Below, piece after piece: positions 8,042-15,370 of a stretch of DNA of 64,000 nt. The stretch is from Pseudonocardia benzenivorans CB1190 (GTDB lineage: Bacteria; Actinomycetota; Actinomycetes; Mycobacteriales; Pseudonocardiaceae): NCBI RefSeq assembly GCF_000196675.2, contig NC_015312.1, forward strand, positions 3,906,001-3,970,000, read 5' to 3'. A program made the translations under genes and the position numbers. The stretch's first letter is position 1; every line of letters starts with the position of its first letter. A model generated the notes under the pieces. The model saw only the letters and a program-made list of their open reading frames with translations, had not been told where the DNA came from and did not search any database.

Positions 8042-8869
8042 GTGACCAACCGACCGGCCGCCGGCCAGGACACCCGCGACGAGGTGCCCGGGGCCGACCT
8101 GAGCAGGCCGTCGATCGCCCGGGTGTACGACTACGTGCTCGGCGGCAAGCAGCACTTCGAGGTCGACCGTCGTGCCGCGCAGAGCATCTTCGACGCGCTG
8201 CCCGACGCGCCCCTGCTCGCCCGGGAGAACCGCCACTTCCTGCGCCGCGGCGTGCGGTACCTCGTCGCGGAGGCCGGGATCCGCCAGATCCTCGACATCG
8301 GCTCGGGCCTGCCCACGGAGGGCAACGTCCACGAGCTCGCCCACGAGGTCGCCCCCGACGCACGCGTCGTCTACGTCGACAACGACCCGGGGGTCCTCGC
8401 CCACGGACGCGCGTTGCTCGGCCGGGACCCGTCGACCGCGGTGATCACGGCCGACCTGCGCGACCCGGACTCGATCTTCGGCAACGACGCCGTCGGCAGG
8501 CTCATCGACACCGGCGAGCCCTACGCGATCCTGCTGTCCGGCATCGTCCAGCACCTGGGCGACGACGAGGATCCCTGCGGGATCGTCGCGACGCTGCGCG
8601 ACCGGCTCCCCGCCGGCGGGTACCTGCTGCTCTCGCACTTCCTCGACGACGACGAGCCCCGCGCCAAGCGCCTCGAGCGCGGCTTCCTGCAGGGTGGCCT
8701 CGGGACCGGGCGGTTCCGCACCTGGGACGAGCTCCGGCGCTTCTTCGACGGGCTGGAGCTCGTCGAGCCCGGCCTGGTGTACGCCAACGACTGGCACCCA
8801 GACGCCGCGACGCCCACCGACAGCCCGGTGCACACGCTGTGCGCGGGCGCGATCGGCCGCAAGGACTGA
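8042..8869 (+). CDS. SAM-dependent methyltransferase (PF04672/DUF574 family)
   Basis: A 275-residue protein of an actinobacteria-specific methyltransferase family. Diagnostic features are SRPSIARVYDYVLGGKQHFEVDR near the N-terminus (about residues 18-40, shown here in part), the SAM-binding segment ILDIGSGLPTEGNVHE and VVYVDNDPGVLAHG. GTG at 8042 was chosen because AAGGAG lies 6 nt upstream; the earlier ATG at 8027 has no ribosome site. Members often sit beside XRE/DUF397 pairs, as here. The methylated substrate is unknown for the family as a whole. Confidence 0.85.
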   Translation: MTNRPAAGQDTRDEVPGADLSRPSIARVYDYVLGGKQHFEVDRRAAQSIFDALPDAPLLARENRHFLRRGVRYLVAEAGIRQILDIGSGLPTEGNVHELAHEVAPDARVVYVDNDPGVLAHGRALLGRDPSTAVITADLRDPDSIFGNDAVGRLIDTGEPYAILLSGIVQHLGDDEDPCGIVATLRDRLPAGGYLLLSHFLDDDEPRAKRLERGFLQGGLGTGRFRTWDELRRFFDGLELVEPGLVYANDWHPDAATPTDSPVHTLCAGAIGRKD

Positions 8870-8898
8870 GCGCACGTCCTGCGCCCTCCGGCGCGGGC

Positions 8899-8938
8899 GT
8901 CAGCCTGTGCCAGAGGCCGTCAGCGTGTGTCAGAGGCC
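8899..8938. repeat. 20-bp tandem duplication across a stop codon
   Basis: Two adjacent 20-bp units (8899-8918 and 8919-8938) match at 18 of 20 positions; the shared ending is CAGAGGCC. The second unit contains the stop codon of the HTH regulator gene on the minus strand (8930-8932). Confidence 0.75.
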
Positions 8939-9820
8939 CCGGCGCAGCCGGTGCAGCATCTCGGCGCTGCGCGCCGGGGTCTCGGCCTGCACGCTCACCC
9001 GCTCCATGACGGCCAGGTAGGCCTCGACCTCGGGCCGCTTCTCCAGGTAGACCGCGCTCGTGAGCTGCTCGAGGTAGACGATGTCGGGCAGGTCGGGCTC
9101 GGCGAAGCGCAGGATGGTGAACGGCCCGCCCGCGGCGGCGTGCCCACCGAAGGTGAACGGCAGCACCTGCACCGTGACGTTGGGCAGCTCGGTCATCTCC
9201 AGCAGGTGGTCGATCTGCCCGCGCATGACCCGCGGCGGACCGAACGGCCGCCGCAGCGCACCCTCGTCGATCACCGCCCAGAACGCGGGCGCGCCCGGCT
9301 CGCCGAGCAGCTTCTGCCGGGTCATCCGCAGGTGGACGCGGCGGTCGATCTCCTCGACGGACTCGCCCTGATGCCCGACGACGATGACCGACCGCGCGTA
9401 GTCCTCGGACTGCAGCAGGCCTGGGACGAACTGGACCTGGAAGGTGCGGATCACCGAGGCCGCCTGCTCGAGCCGCAGGTACATCTCGAACCAGCTCGGC
9501 AGCAGGTCCCCGTACTGGTGCCACCACCCCGGCACGTTGGCCTGCGCGACGAGGTCCATGAACTCGCCGCGCTCGCGCTCGTCGGTGACCCCGTAGAGGG
9601 TGAGCAGATCGGCGATGTCGCGTTCCTTGAACCCGACCCGCCCCAGCTCGAGGCGGCTGATCTTGGCGTGCGAGGCGCGGATGTGGTCGCCCGCCTGCTC
9701 TCGGGTGATCCCCTGGGCCTCGCGCATCCGACGCAGCTGGGTGCCGAGCACGATCCTCAGCACGGTCGGTCCGCTGTGTTCCGGATCCGGCAGCCCCTGC
9801 GGCTTGCCCGGTGCGGTCAC
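8930..9820 (-). CDS. XRE-family regulator with DUF5753 (Scr1-type antitoxin-like)
   Basis: A 296-residue protein with an N-terminal helix-turn-helix (LRRMREAQGITREQAGDHIRASHAKISRLELGR spread over about residues 28-60) and a long C-terminal DUF5753 domain containing PGLLQSEDYAR, WAVIDEGALRRP and LPFTFGGHAA. In streptomycetes such regulators pair with a DUF397 partner, for example at whiJ-type loci, to control development or antibiotic production. A DUF397 gene lies 195 bp upstream on the same strand. The GTG start at 9820 has no strong ribosome site. The gene converges with the methyltransferase. Confidence 0.88.
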   Translation of the reverse strand: MTAPGKPQGLPDPEHSGPTVLRIVLGTQLRRMREAQGITREQAGDHIRASHAKISRLELGRVGFKERDIADLLTLYGVTDERERGEFMDLVAQANVPGWWHQYGDLLPSWFEMYLRLEQAASVIRTFQVQFVPGLLQSEDYARSVIVVGHQGESVEEIDRRVHLRMTRQKLLGEPGAPAFWAVIDEGALRRPFGPPRVMRGQIDHLLEMTELPNVTVQVLPFTFGGHAAAGGPFTILRFAEPDLPDIVYLEQLTSAVYLEKRPEVEAYLAVMERVSVQAETPARSAEMLHRLRRGL

Positions 9821-9983
9821 GAACGACTCCAGACGCCGACGGGCACACGGTCGTCACGGAGCATAGCGGGCCGTGCGCGGACCGCGACCGCCACCGGGCC
9901 GGGACCGTACGGCCGATCGGCCGCAGCACCGCGCACCCTGTGCCGCACCGGGATCCGGAGTCGTCCGGGACATCAGGGGACGA

Positions 9984-10020
9984 CGCCGCTCACGAGCAGG
10001 CATCGCCACTCACGATCAGG
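9984..10020. repeat. 17-bp direct repeat at 20-bp period over a stop codon
   Basis: The units at 9984-10000 and 10004-10020 agree at 15 of 17 positions (core CTCACGA-N-CAGG). The second copy includes the stop codon of the DUF397 gene. Confidence 0.65.
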
Positions 10021-10330
10021 TCAGGTCGTCGAACTCCCCGAGGCGCACCCCGCGGACGAACGCGGCGATCTCCGCGCGGGTGTACACGAGTGCCGGGCCC
10101 AGCGGGTCGCGCGAGTTGCGGACGGCGACGGCTCCGCCGTCGAGCCCGGCGACCTCGACGCAGTCACCGCTCGGGTTGCTCGCGCTGCTCTTGCGCCAGC
10201 GCACGGTGCCGAGCTCGGGCGCCCGTACCCACGGCCGGGCCGACCGGTCGACATCGGCGCCGCCGACGGCCGTCGGCGTCCGGGTCGCGTCCGGCCCGGG
10301 CGCGGGTGTGGCGGGCGGAACCGCTGTCAT
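10016..10330 (-). CDS. DUF397 domain protein (partner of the XRE regulator)
   Basis: A 104-residue protein whose C-terminal 60 residues are a textbook DUF397 domain: WRKSSASNPSGDCVEVA, AVRNSRDPLGPALVYTRAE and a final WxxFxxG-like segment (IAAFVRGVRLGEFDDL). DUF397 proteins are the small partners of Scr1/WhiJ-type XRE regulators and are thought to act as toxin-like or ligand-like components. The N-terminal 35 residues are Pro/Ala/Thr rich. ATG at 10330 was chosen as the only start that leaves a family-sized protein. The XRE gene lies downstream in the same orientation. Confidence 0.85.
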   Translation of the reverse strand: MTAVPPATPAPGPDATRTPTAVGGADVDRSARPWVRAPELGTVRWRKSSASNPSGDCVEVAGLDGGAVAVRNSRDPLGPALVYTRAEIAAFVRGVRLGEFDDLT

Positions 10331-10368
10331 GAGTCGTCCCCCGATCCGCCGTTCCGGGCGGCTCGTCC

Positions 10369-10404
10369 TTGCAGATGCACGTGCAGATGACCTTGCAGAT
10401 GGCC
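10369..10404. repeat. three 12-bp repeats with GCAGATG core, possible operator
   Basis: GCAGATG occurs at 10371-10377, 10383-10389 and 10395-10401, an exact 12-bp spacing. Flanking bases agree in part (NTGCAGATGNNC). The array begins 39 bp upstream of the DUF397 start and lies in the region between divergent genes, a likely site for binding by the XRE regulator. Confidence 0.55.
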
Positions 10405-10598
10405 GTCGAGCCGGGGACGATAGCGTGCGTGCCGAGCGGACGACCTGTCCGGTCGGGAACCGGGTACGTGGCGAGGAGATCCAGTCCGAGGTGGGCGGGG
10501 AACGAGCAGGAGAGCGCCGCGGCACGCGGCCGGGCGCGGTCGCGCCGGCTGCCGTCGCGGACGGGGCGAGGATCGACGCCGGGATCGTCACCGTCGCC

Positions 10599-10811
10599 GT
10601 GACCTGTCGACGTGACGCGCGCTCGCACCACGTCCCGGACACCGAGCTCACCCGCACCGCCGCGGCCGACACAGGCCGCTACCACGCCGTCTGCGGGTAC
10701 GTCGTGTCCCCCGCCCCGCTCGTCGAGCCCGACGGCAAGCCGTGCGACGCGTGCGCCGAGATGACGGGCACGGCCCGCAAGCGGCGCAAGGGCCGGCGGC
10801 GCAGCGCCTGA
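10599..10811 (+). CDS. small hypothetical protein with Cys/His pairs
   Basis: A short protein of about 70 residues. The core pattern RYHAVCGYVVSPAPLVEP followed by CDACAEM resembles a metal-binding layout (Cys, then CxxC) found in unannotated actinobacterial proteins; the last 12 residues are strongly basic (ARKRRKGRRRSA). The start is uncertain: GTG at 10599 keeps the conserved core, while GTG at 10491 would add about 36 low-complexity residues. It faces away from the DUF397/XRE pair. Function unknown. Confidence 0.5.
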   Translation: MTCRRDARSHHVPDTELTRTAAADTGRYHAVCGYVVSPAPLVEPDGKPCDACAEMTGTARKRRKGRRRSA

Positions 10812-10941
10812 CCGCGTCCCGGGCGCACCCCGCGTGCCGGCCCGCGCGGCCCTCGGTAGGGTCCGGCACGGACATCACCCGACGGGGTGACGGCGCCGTC
10901 GCCCCTGGCCGGTCCCCGGCCGGCCGGAGCAGGAGGCCGCC

Positions 10942-12063
10942 GTGCGCGTCGCCCATCTCGTCCCGTCCCTGCACCCGGACGAGCCCGAGAACGGCATCCT
11001 CGACCTGGCCGGAGCCGCGCCCGCGGCCGGTCTCGAACTGGTCGTGGTGGCGATCGCGACGACCGCGCTCTCCCCCGTGCCCGGCCGGCTGCGCGCGCTG
11101 GGCGTGCCCGTCGTCGAGCTGGGCACGGCGCCGTGGGATCCGCGGTCGCTGCCGCGGCTCGTCGACGTCCTGCGCCGGCACCGCGTCGACCTGCTGCACA
11201 CCCACGTCGGCAACGCCGACACGCTCGGCGGGCTGGCCGGGGCGCGGCTGCGGATGCCGGTCGTGTCGACGGTGCACCGCATCGAGTCCCAGCCCGCCGA
11301 CGCCTCGGACCGGGCCAAGCGCGCGGCGAAGATCCTCGCCAGGCGCCGCTTCGTGACGCGCACGATCGCGATCTCGCAGCTGCAGCGCGACTGGTACGCG
11401 GGCGCGGCGGCCGATCTCGTCGTGCTGCCCAACGGCGTCGGCGACCCCGGCCACGGCGACGCGACCGCCCGCGAGCGGCTGCGCGAGCGCCTCGGGGTGG
11501 CGGCGGACGGCGTGCTCGTCGCCTCGGTCGCGCCCATGCGCCGCGGGATGGGCCAGGACCTGCTGCTCGACGCCGTCGCCGCGCTCTCGGACAGCAGCCC
11601 GGTCACCGTCGTGCTCGGCGGCGACGGGCCGCTGCGGCCGTGGCTGCAGGCACGCGTCGACCGCGACGACGAGCTCGCGGCGCGCATCGTCTTCCACCCC
11701 ACCGGCGACCCCCTCGACCTGCTGCGGGCCGCCGACGTCATGGTCCACACCACGCGGTCCGACGCCATGCCGCGCCGGCTGGTCGAGGGGCTCGCGCTCG
11801 GTCTGCCCGCGGTGGCGAGCACGACGGGCGGCATCCCCGAGATCGTCACCCGCGACACCGGCGTGCTCGTCGCGCTCGACGCCGCCCGGATCGCGGCCGC
11901 GCTCGATGCGCTCGCCGCCGACCCCGACCGGCGCGCGCGGCTCGGCGCGGCCGCCCGGCAGCGGTTCCTCGACCGCTTCGAGGCAGGCCGGTGGGCCGCG
12001 GAGCTGCGCGGGATCTACGCCGGACTGCTCGAGAGCGGGACCGCGACGCTCAGTCGTCGGTGA
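10942..12063 (+). CDS. GT4-family glycosyltransferase
   Basis: A 373-residue GT-B glycosyltransferase. The N-terminal acceptor half opens with MRVAHLVPSLHPDEPENG and carries DLLHTHVGNADTLGG; the donor half has LVVLPNGVGD, VAPMRRGMGQDLLLDA, VLGGDGPLRPWL and the nucleotide-sugar motif EGLALGLPAVASTTGGIPEIV. GTG at 10942 is preceded by AGGAGG. The 3' end overlaps the convergent galK by 14 bp. It could use UDP-galactose or UDP-glucose supplied by the adjacent Leloir genes, but that link is only positional. The acceptor is unknown. Confidence 0.85.
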   Translation: MRVAHLVPSLHPDEPENGILDLAGAAPAAGLELVVVAIATTALSPVPGRLRALGVPVVELGTAPWDPRSLPRLVDVLRRHRVDLLHTHVGNADTLGGLAGARLRMPVVSTVHRIESQPADASDRAKRAAKILARRRFVTRTIAISQLQRDWYAGAAADLVVLPNGVGDPGHGDATARERLRERLGVAADGVLVASVAPMRRGMGQDLLLDAVAALSDSSPVTVVLGGDGPLRPWLQARVDRDDELAARIVFHPTGDPLDLLRAADVMVHTTRSDAMPRRLVEGLALGLPAVASTTGGIPEIVTRDTGVLVALDAARIAAALDALAADPDRRARLGAAARQRFLDRFEAGRWAAELRGIYAGLLESGTATLSRR

Positions 12064-13228
12064 TCGGGTGCGCGCCCGCCGACGGCGTCGCCGGCAGCGC
12101 GCGCGGCGGCGCGTAGCCACGGTCGGCGAACGCGGCGGCGATCGCGTCGGTGACGGCGCCGGCGGCGTCGGTCCTGGCGAGGACGACGACGCTGCCCCCG
12201 AACCCGCCCCCGGTCATCCGGGCACCGAGCGCGCCCGCGTCCAGCGCCGCCGCCACGGCCGTGTCCAGCTCGGGCACGGTGACCTCGAAGTCGTCGCGCA
12301 GCGACGCGTGCGAGGCGGTGAGCAGCGGCCCGATCTCCTCGGGTCGCCCGGCGTCGAGCAGGCCGACGACGTCGAGCACCCGGGCGTTCTCGGTGACGAC
12401 GTGTCGCACCCGGCGGCGGACGACCTCGTCGTCGAGGCGCGCGAGGGCGTCGTCGAGGCCGGCGAGCGGGACGTCGCGCAGCGCCGGCACCCCGAGTGCC
12501 CGGGCGCCCGCGGCGCAGGCGCGCTGCCGGTCGGCGTACTCGCCGTCGACGAGCCGGTGCGGTGCGTTCGTGTCGACGAGCAGCAGCGCGAGCCCCCCAC
12601 CGGCACCGGGATCGAGGTCGAGGGGCACCTGCCGCGTCGCCATGCTGCGGGTGTCGAGGAACAGCGCGCAGCCCTCCGCGCACATGAGCGAGGCCATCTG
12701 GTCCATCACGCCGCTCGGCACGCCGACGAACTCGTTCTCCGCACCCCTGGCGTGGGCCGCCGCGTCGGGGCCGGTGAGGCCGAGGCCGAGTACGTCGTCG
12801 ATCGCGCGGACGACGACGCACTCCAGCGCCGCCGACGAGGACAGCCCCGCACCGGCCGGCACGTCACCGTCGACGACCAGGTCGAACCCGGCGTCGCCGA
12901 CGGGCAGGCCGGCGCGGCGCAACCGCCACACCACACCGGCGGGATAGCCCGCCCAGCCCGGCACCGACCCGGGCTCGAGGTCGGCGACCCCGGCCTCCAC
13001 GACCTCGTCGCCGTGCTGCAGCGACACCATCCGCAGGACGCCGGAGTCGTTGCGCCGCAACGCCGCGCTGACCCCGAGCGGGAGCGCCCACGGCAGCACG
13101 AAGCCGTCGTTGTAGTCCGTGTGCTCCCCGATCAGGTTGACCCGGCCCGGCGCCCGCCAGACGACGTCGGGCGGCCCGTCGAACCGCCGTGCGAAGGCGG
13201 CGCGCAGGGTGCTCGACCCGACCGTCAC
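12050..13228 (-). CDS. galK: galactokinase
   Basis: ATP-dependent phosphorylation of galactose to galactose 1-phosphate, first step of the Leloir pathway. The 392-residue GHMP kinase has the galactokinase signature GRVNLIGEHTDYNDGFVLP near residue 28, the phosphate loop PAGAGLSSSAALE and the C-terminal GHMP motif MTGGGFGGSVVVL. The GTG start overlaps the galT stop by 4 bp (GTGA at 13225-13228), indicating translational coupling. Transcribed last in the deoR-galT-galK unit, with its 3' end overlapping the convergent glycosyltransferase. Confidence 0.95.
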   Translation of the reverse strand: MTVGSSTLRAAFARRFDGPPDVVWRAPGRVNLIGEHTDYNDGFVLPWALPLGVSAALRRNDSGVLRMVSLQHGDEVVEAGVADLEPGSVPGWAGYPAGVVWRLRRAGLPVGDAGFDLVVDGDVPAGAGLSSSAALECVVVRAIDDVLGLGLTGPDAAAHARGAENEFVGVPSGVMDQMASLMCAEGCALFLDTRSMATRQVPLDLDPGAGGGLALLLVDTNAPHRLVDGEYADRQRACAAGARALGVPALRDVPLAGLDDALARLDDEVVRRRVRHVVTENARVLDVVGLLDAGRPEEIGPLLTASHASLRDDFEVTVPELDTAVAAALDAGALGARMTGGGFGGSVVVLARTDAAGAVTDAIAAAFADRGYAPPRALPATPSAGAHPITDD

Positions 13229-14301
13229 CGGATGTCCCGCAGCCGCTGGGCCACGGACTCCGCGAGCACGTCGCTGACGAACGCGCCCGCGCCGGTCTCC
13301 GAGCCCGCCAGGTATTTGAGCTTGCCCGGCGCCCGGCGGATCGACGACACCCGCAGGTGCAGGTGGGCGAGCTCGCGGTCGCCGTCGTGCTCGGGCCGCA
13401 CGGGCGCCTGCTGCCAGCCCGCGACGTAGGGCAGCGGGTCGCCGTAGAGCGCGTCGAGACGACCGAGGACGTCGAGGTAGACCTCGGCGAACTCGTCACG
13501 CTCGGCGTCGGTCAGCGCGGGGATGTCGGGGACCTGCCGGTGCGGGTACAGGTGGACCTCCACCGGGTACCGCGCCGCCTCCGGCACGAACGCGGTCCAG
13601 TGCTCCCCCGCCACGACGACACGTTCGCCCGCCCGCTCGGCGTGCAGCACGTCGGCGAACAGGTTGCGGCCGGTCGCGGCGAGGTGGGCACGGGCCCTGT
13701 CGAGCATCCGCGCGGGGATGGGCGGCACGTACGGGTAGGCGTAGATCTGGCCGTGCGGGTGGGCGAGCGTCACGCCGATCTCGGCGCCGCGGTTCTCGAA
13801 CGGGAACACCTGCGCGACACCGGGGAGCGCGCCGAGCTCGGCCGTCCGGTCGGCCCAGACGTCGACGACGAGCCGCACCCGGGCCGGGGTGAGCGCGCCG
13901 AACGACGAGTCGTGGTCGCTGGTGAAGCAGACGACCTCGCACCGCCCGGCCGCCGGGTCCGGGGTCGTTCCCGACAGCGGCGCACCGCCGCCGAACGACG
14001 GGAACCGGTTCTCGAAGACGACGACCTCGTAGTCCGGCGTCGGGATCTCGGTGTGGTGCTCGCCGTGCGTCGGGTCGAGCGGGCACTGGTCGGCCGGCGG
14101 CTGGTAGGTGCGGTCCTGGCGGTGGGAGGCGACCGCGACCCACTCGCCCGCGAGCGTGTCGTAGCGCAGCTGCGACGCCGAGATCGTCCGCGGCAGGTCC
14201 CGCCGGTCGACGAGCGTGGCCGGGTCGCGCCCGGGCGTCGCGTCCTCGTCGAACCACAGGATGCGACGGCCGTCGGCCAGCCTGCCCTCGGTGCGCCTCA
14301 C
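13225..14301 (-). CDS. galT: galactose-1-phosphate uridylyltransferase
   Basis: Transfers UMP from UDP-glucose to galactose 1-phosphate. The 358-residue protein has the HIT-like catalytic motif HPHGQ (in LAHPHGQIYAYPY), the upstream ENRFPSF and QDRTYQPPADQCPLDP segments, and the C-terminal HLHLRVSSIRR. The GTG at 14301 overlaps the regulator's stop as GTGA and has GGAGG-like sequence just before it. Length and motifs match class I GalT. Part of a three-gene operon with a DeoR regulator upstream and galK downstream. Confidence 0.95.
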   Translation of the reverse strand: MRRTEGRLADGRRILWFDEDATPGRDPATLVDRRDLPRTISASQLRYDTLAGEWVAVASHRQDRTYQPPADQCPLDPTHGEHHTEIPTPDYEVVVFENRFPSFGGGAPLSGTTPDPAAGRCEVVCFTSDHDSSFGALTPARVRLVVDVWADRTAELGALPGVAQVFPFENRGAEIGVTLAHPHGQIYAYPYVPPIPARMLDRARAHLAATGRNLFADVLHAERAGERVVVAGEHWTAFVPEAARYPVEVHLYPHRQVPDIPALTDAERDEFAEVYLDVLGRLDALYGDPLPYVAGWQQAPVRPEHDGDRELAHLHLRVSSIRRAPGKLKYLAGSETGAGAFVSDVLAESVAQRLRDIR

Positions 14302-15092
14302 GCGCCCTCCCCCGGCACCGGTGCGACGACGAGCTCCTCGACCTCGCCCGCGAGCACGGCCCGCGCGTCGGCGGCCAGGCCGTCGTCGGTCACGAGCACG
14401 TCCGCGTCGCCGAGTGCGGCGATGGTCGAGATGCCCACGGTTCCCCATTTCGTGTGGTCGGCGACGACGACGAGGCGTTGACCCGCCTCGACGAGCGCCC
14501 GGTCGGTCTCCGCCTCGGTCAGGTTGGGTGTGGTGAACCCGGCGGCCGCGGCCATGCCGTGCACGCCGAGGAACACCGCGTCGAGGTTGAGGCTGCGCAG
14601 CGCCCGCACCGCCACGGGCCCGACGAGTGCCTCCGACGGGGTCCGCACCCCGCCGGTGAGGATGACCGTCGGGTCCGACCGCGCGGTGCCCCGGAAGACG
14701 TCGGCGACGGCCATCGAGTTGGTGACGATCGTGAGACCCGGGACGTCGACGAGCCTGCGGGCGAGCGCCCACGTCGTCGTCCCGGCCGAGAGCCCGACGG
14801 CCGAGCCGGGCTCGACGAGCCGGGCCGCCGCGGCGGCGATCGCCTCCTTCTCGGCGAGCTGGCGGTGCGACTTGACGACGAAGCCCGGCTCGTCGGTACT
14901 GGGCGAGCCGACGGCCGTCGCGCCCCCGTGCACCTTGTCGACGAGCCGGCGCCGGGCGAGCACGTCGAGGTCCCGGCGCACGGTCATGTCCGACACGCCG
15001 AACCGCTCGGCCAGGTCGGTGACGCGCACGGCACCGCGGGCCCGGACCTGCTCGAGGATCAGCTCCCGGCGCTGCTGTGCGAGCAGGCCCAC
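14298..15092 (-). CDS. DeoR-family regulator of the galactose genes
   Basis: A 264-residue DeoR-type repressor. The N-terminal winged helix is clear (RRELILEQVRARGAVRVTDL, then FGVSDMTVRRDLDVLARR), followed by the DeoRC sugar-phosphate-sensing domain with GLSAGTTTWALARRL, TVILTGGVRT and GVHGMAAAAGFTTP. GTG at 15092 is preceded by GAGGAGGGATC; a longer reading from 15161 lacks a ribosome site. It is co-transcribed with galT and galK and divergent from a sodium/solute symporter, so it probably controls both and itself in response to a galactose phosphate. Confidence 0.88.
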   Translation of the reverse strand: MGLLAQQRRELILEQVRARGAVRVTDLAERFGVSDMTVRRDLDVLARRRLVDKVHGGATAVGSPSTDEPGFVVKSHRQLAEKEAIAAAAARLVEPGSAVGLSAGTTTWALARRLVDVPGLTIVTNSMAVADVFRGTARSDPTVILTGGVRTPSEALVGPVAVRALRSLNLDAVFLGVHGMAAAAGFTTPNLTEAETDRALVEAGQRLVVVADHTKWGTVGISTIAALGDADVLVTDDGLAADARAVLAGEVEELVVAPVPGEGA

Positions 15093-15143
15093 GATCCCTC
15101 CTCGCACGAGCTGCCGAAAGCCACGACGCGAACGACTTCGCAC

Positions 15144-15172
15144 AGAATGCAACATGATCACTCAGTCGTCAA
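15144..15172 (-). promoter_or_regulatory. candidate promoter of the deoR-galT-galK operon
   Basis: Reading leftward, TTGACG (15172-15167) and CATTCT (15149-15144) are separated by 17 nt, giving a start near 15137 and a leader of about 45 nt. The surrounding AT content is higher than in the flanks. Confidence 0.45.
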
Positions 15173-15254
15173 CGTGCGCGGACCCGCCCGGTGTGGTAGG
15201 GGTCACCGCCCCTGTCGCAGCGGACCCATGAGTATCGGATCGTTACGTCGATAA

Positions 15255-15284
15255 TTGTTCGAACGTGTCCGAAGCCGGTAGCTT
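15255..15284 (+). promoter_or_regulatory. candidate promoter of the symporter gene
   Basis: TTGTTC (15255-15260) and TAGCTT (15279-15284) are 18 nt apart. A GTTCGAAC palindrome (15258-15265) overlaps the -35 box and could be part of a repressor site. The leader would be about 80 nt. Confidence 0.45.
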
Positions 15285-15370
15285 GCTCCGCACAACGGTC
15301 GACCGAGAGCGGGAGTCGCGATGATGCGAACCGGACGGCACTGGCCCCGACGCGAGGCCCGGAGCACGAC

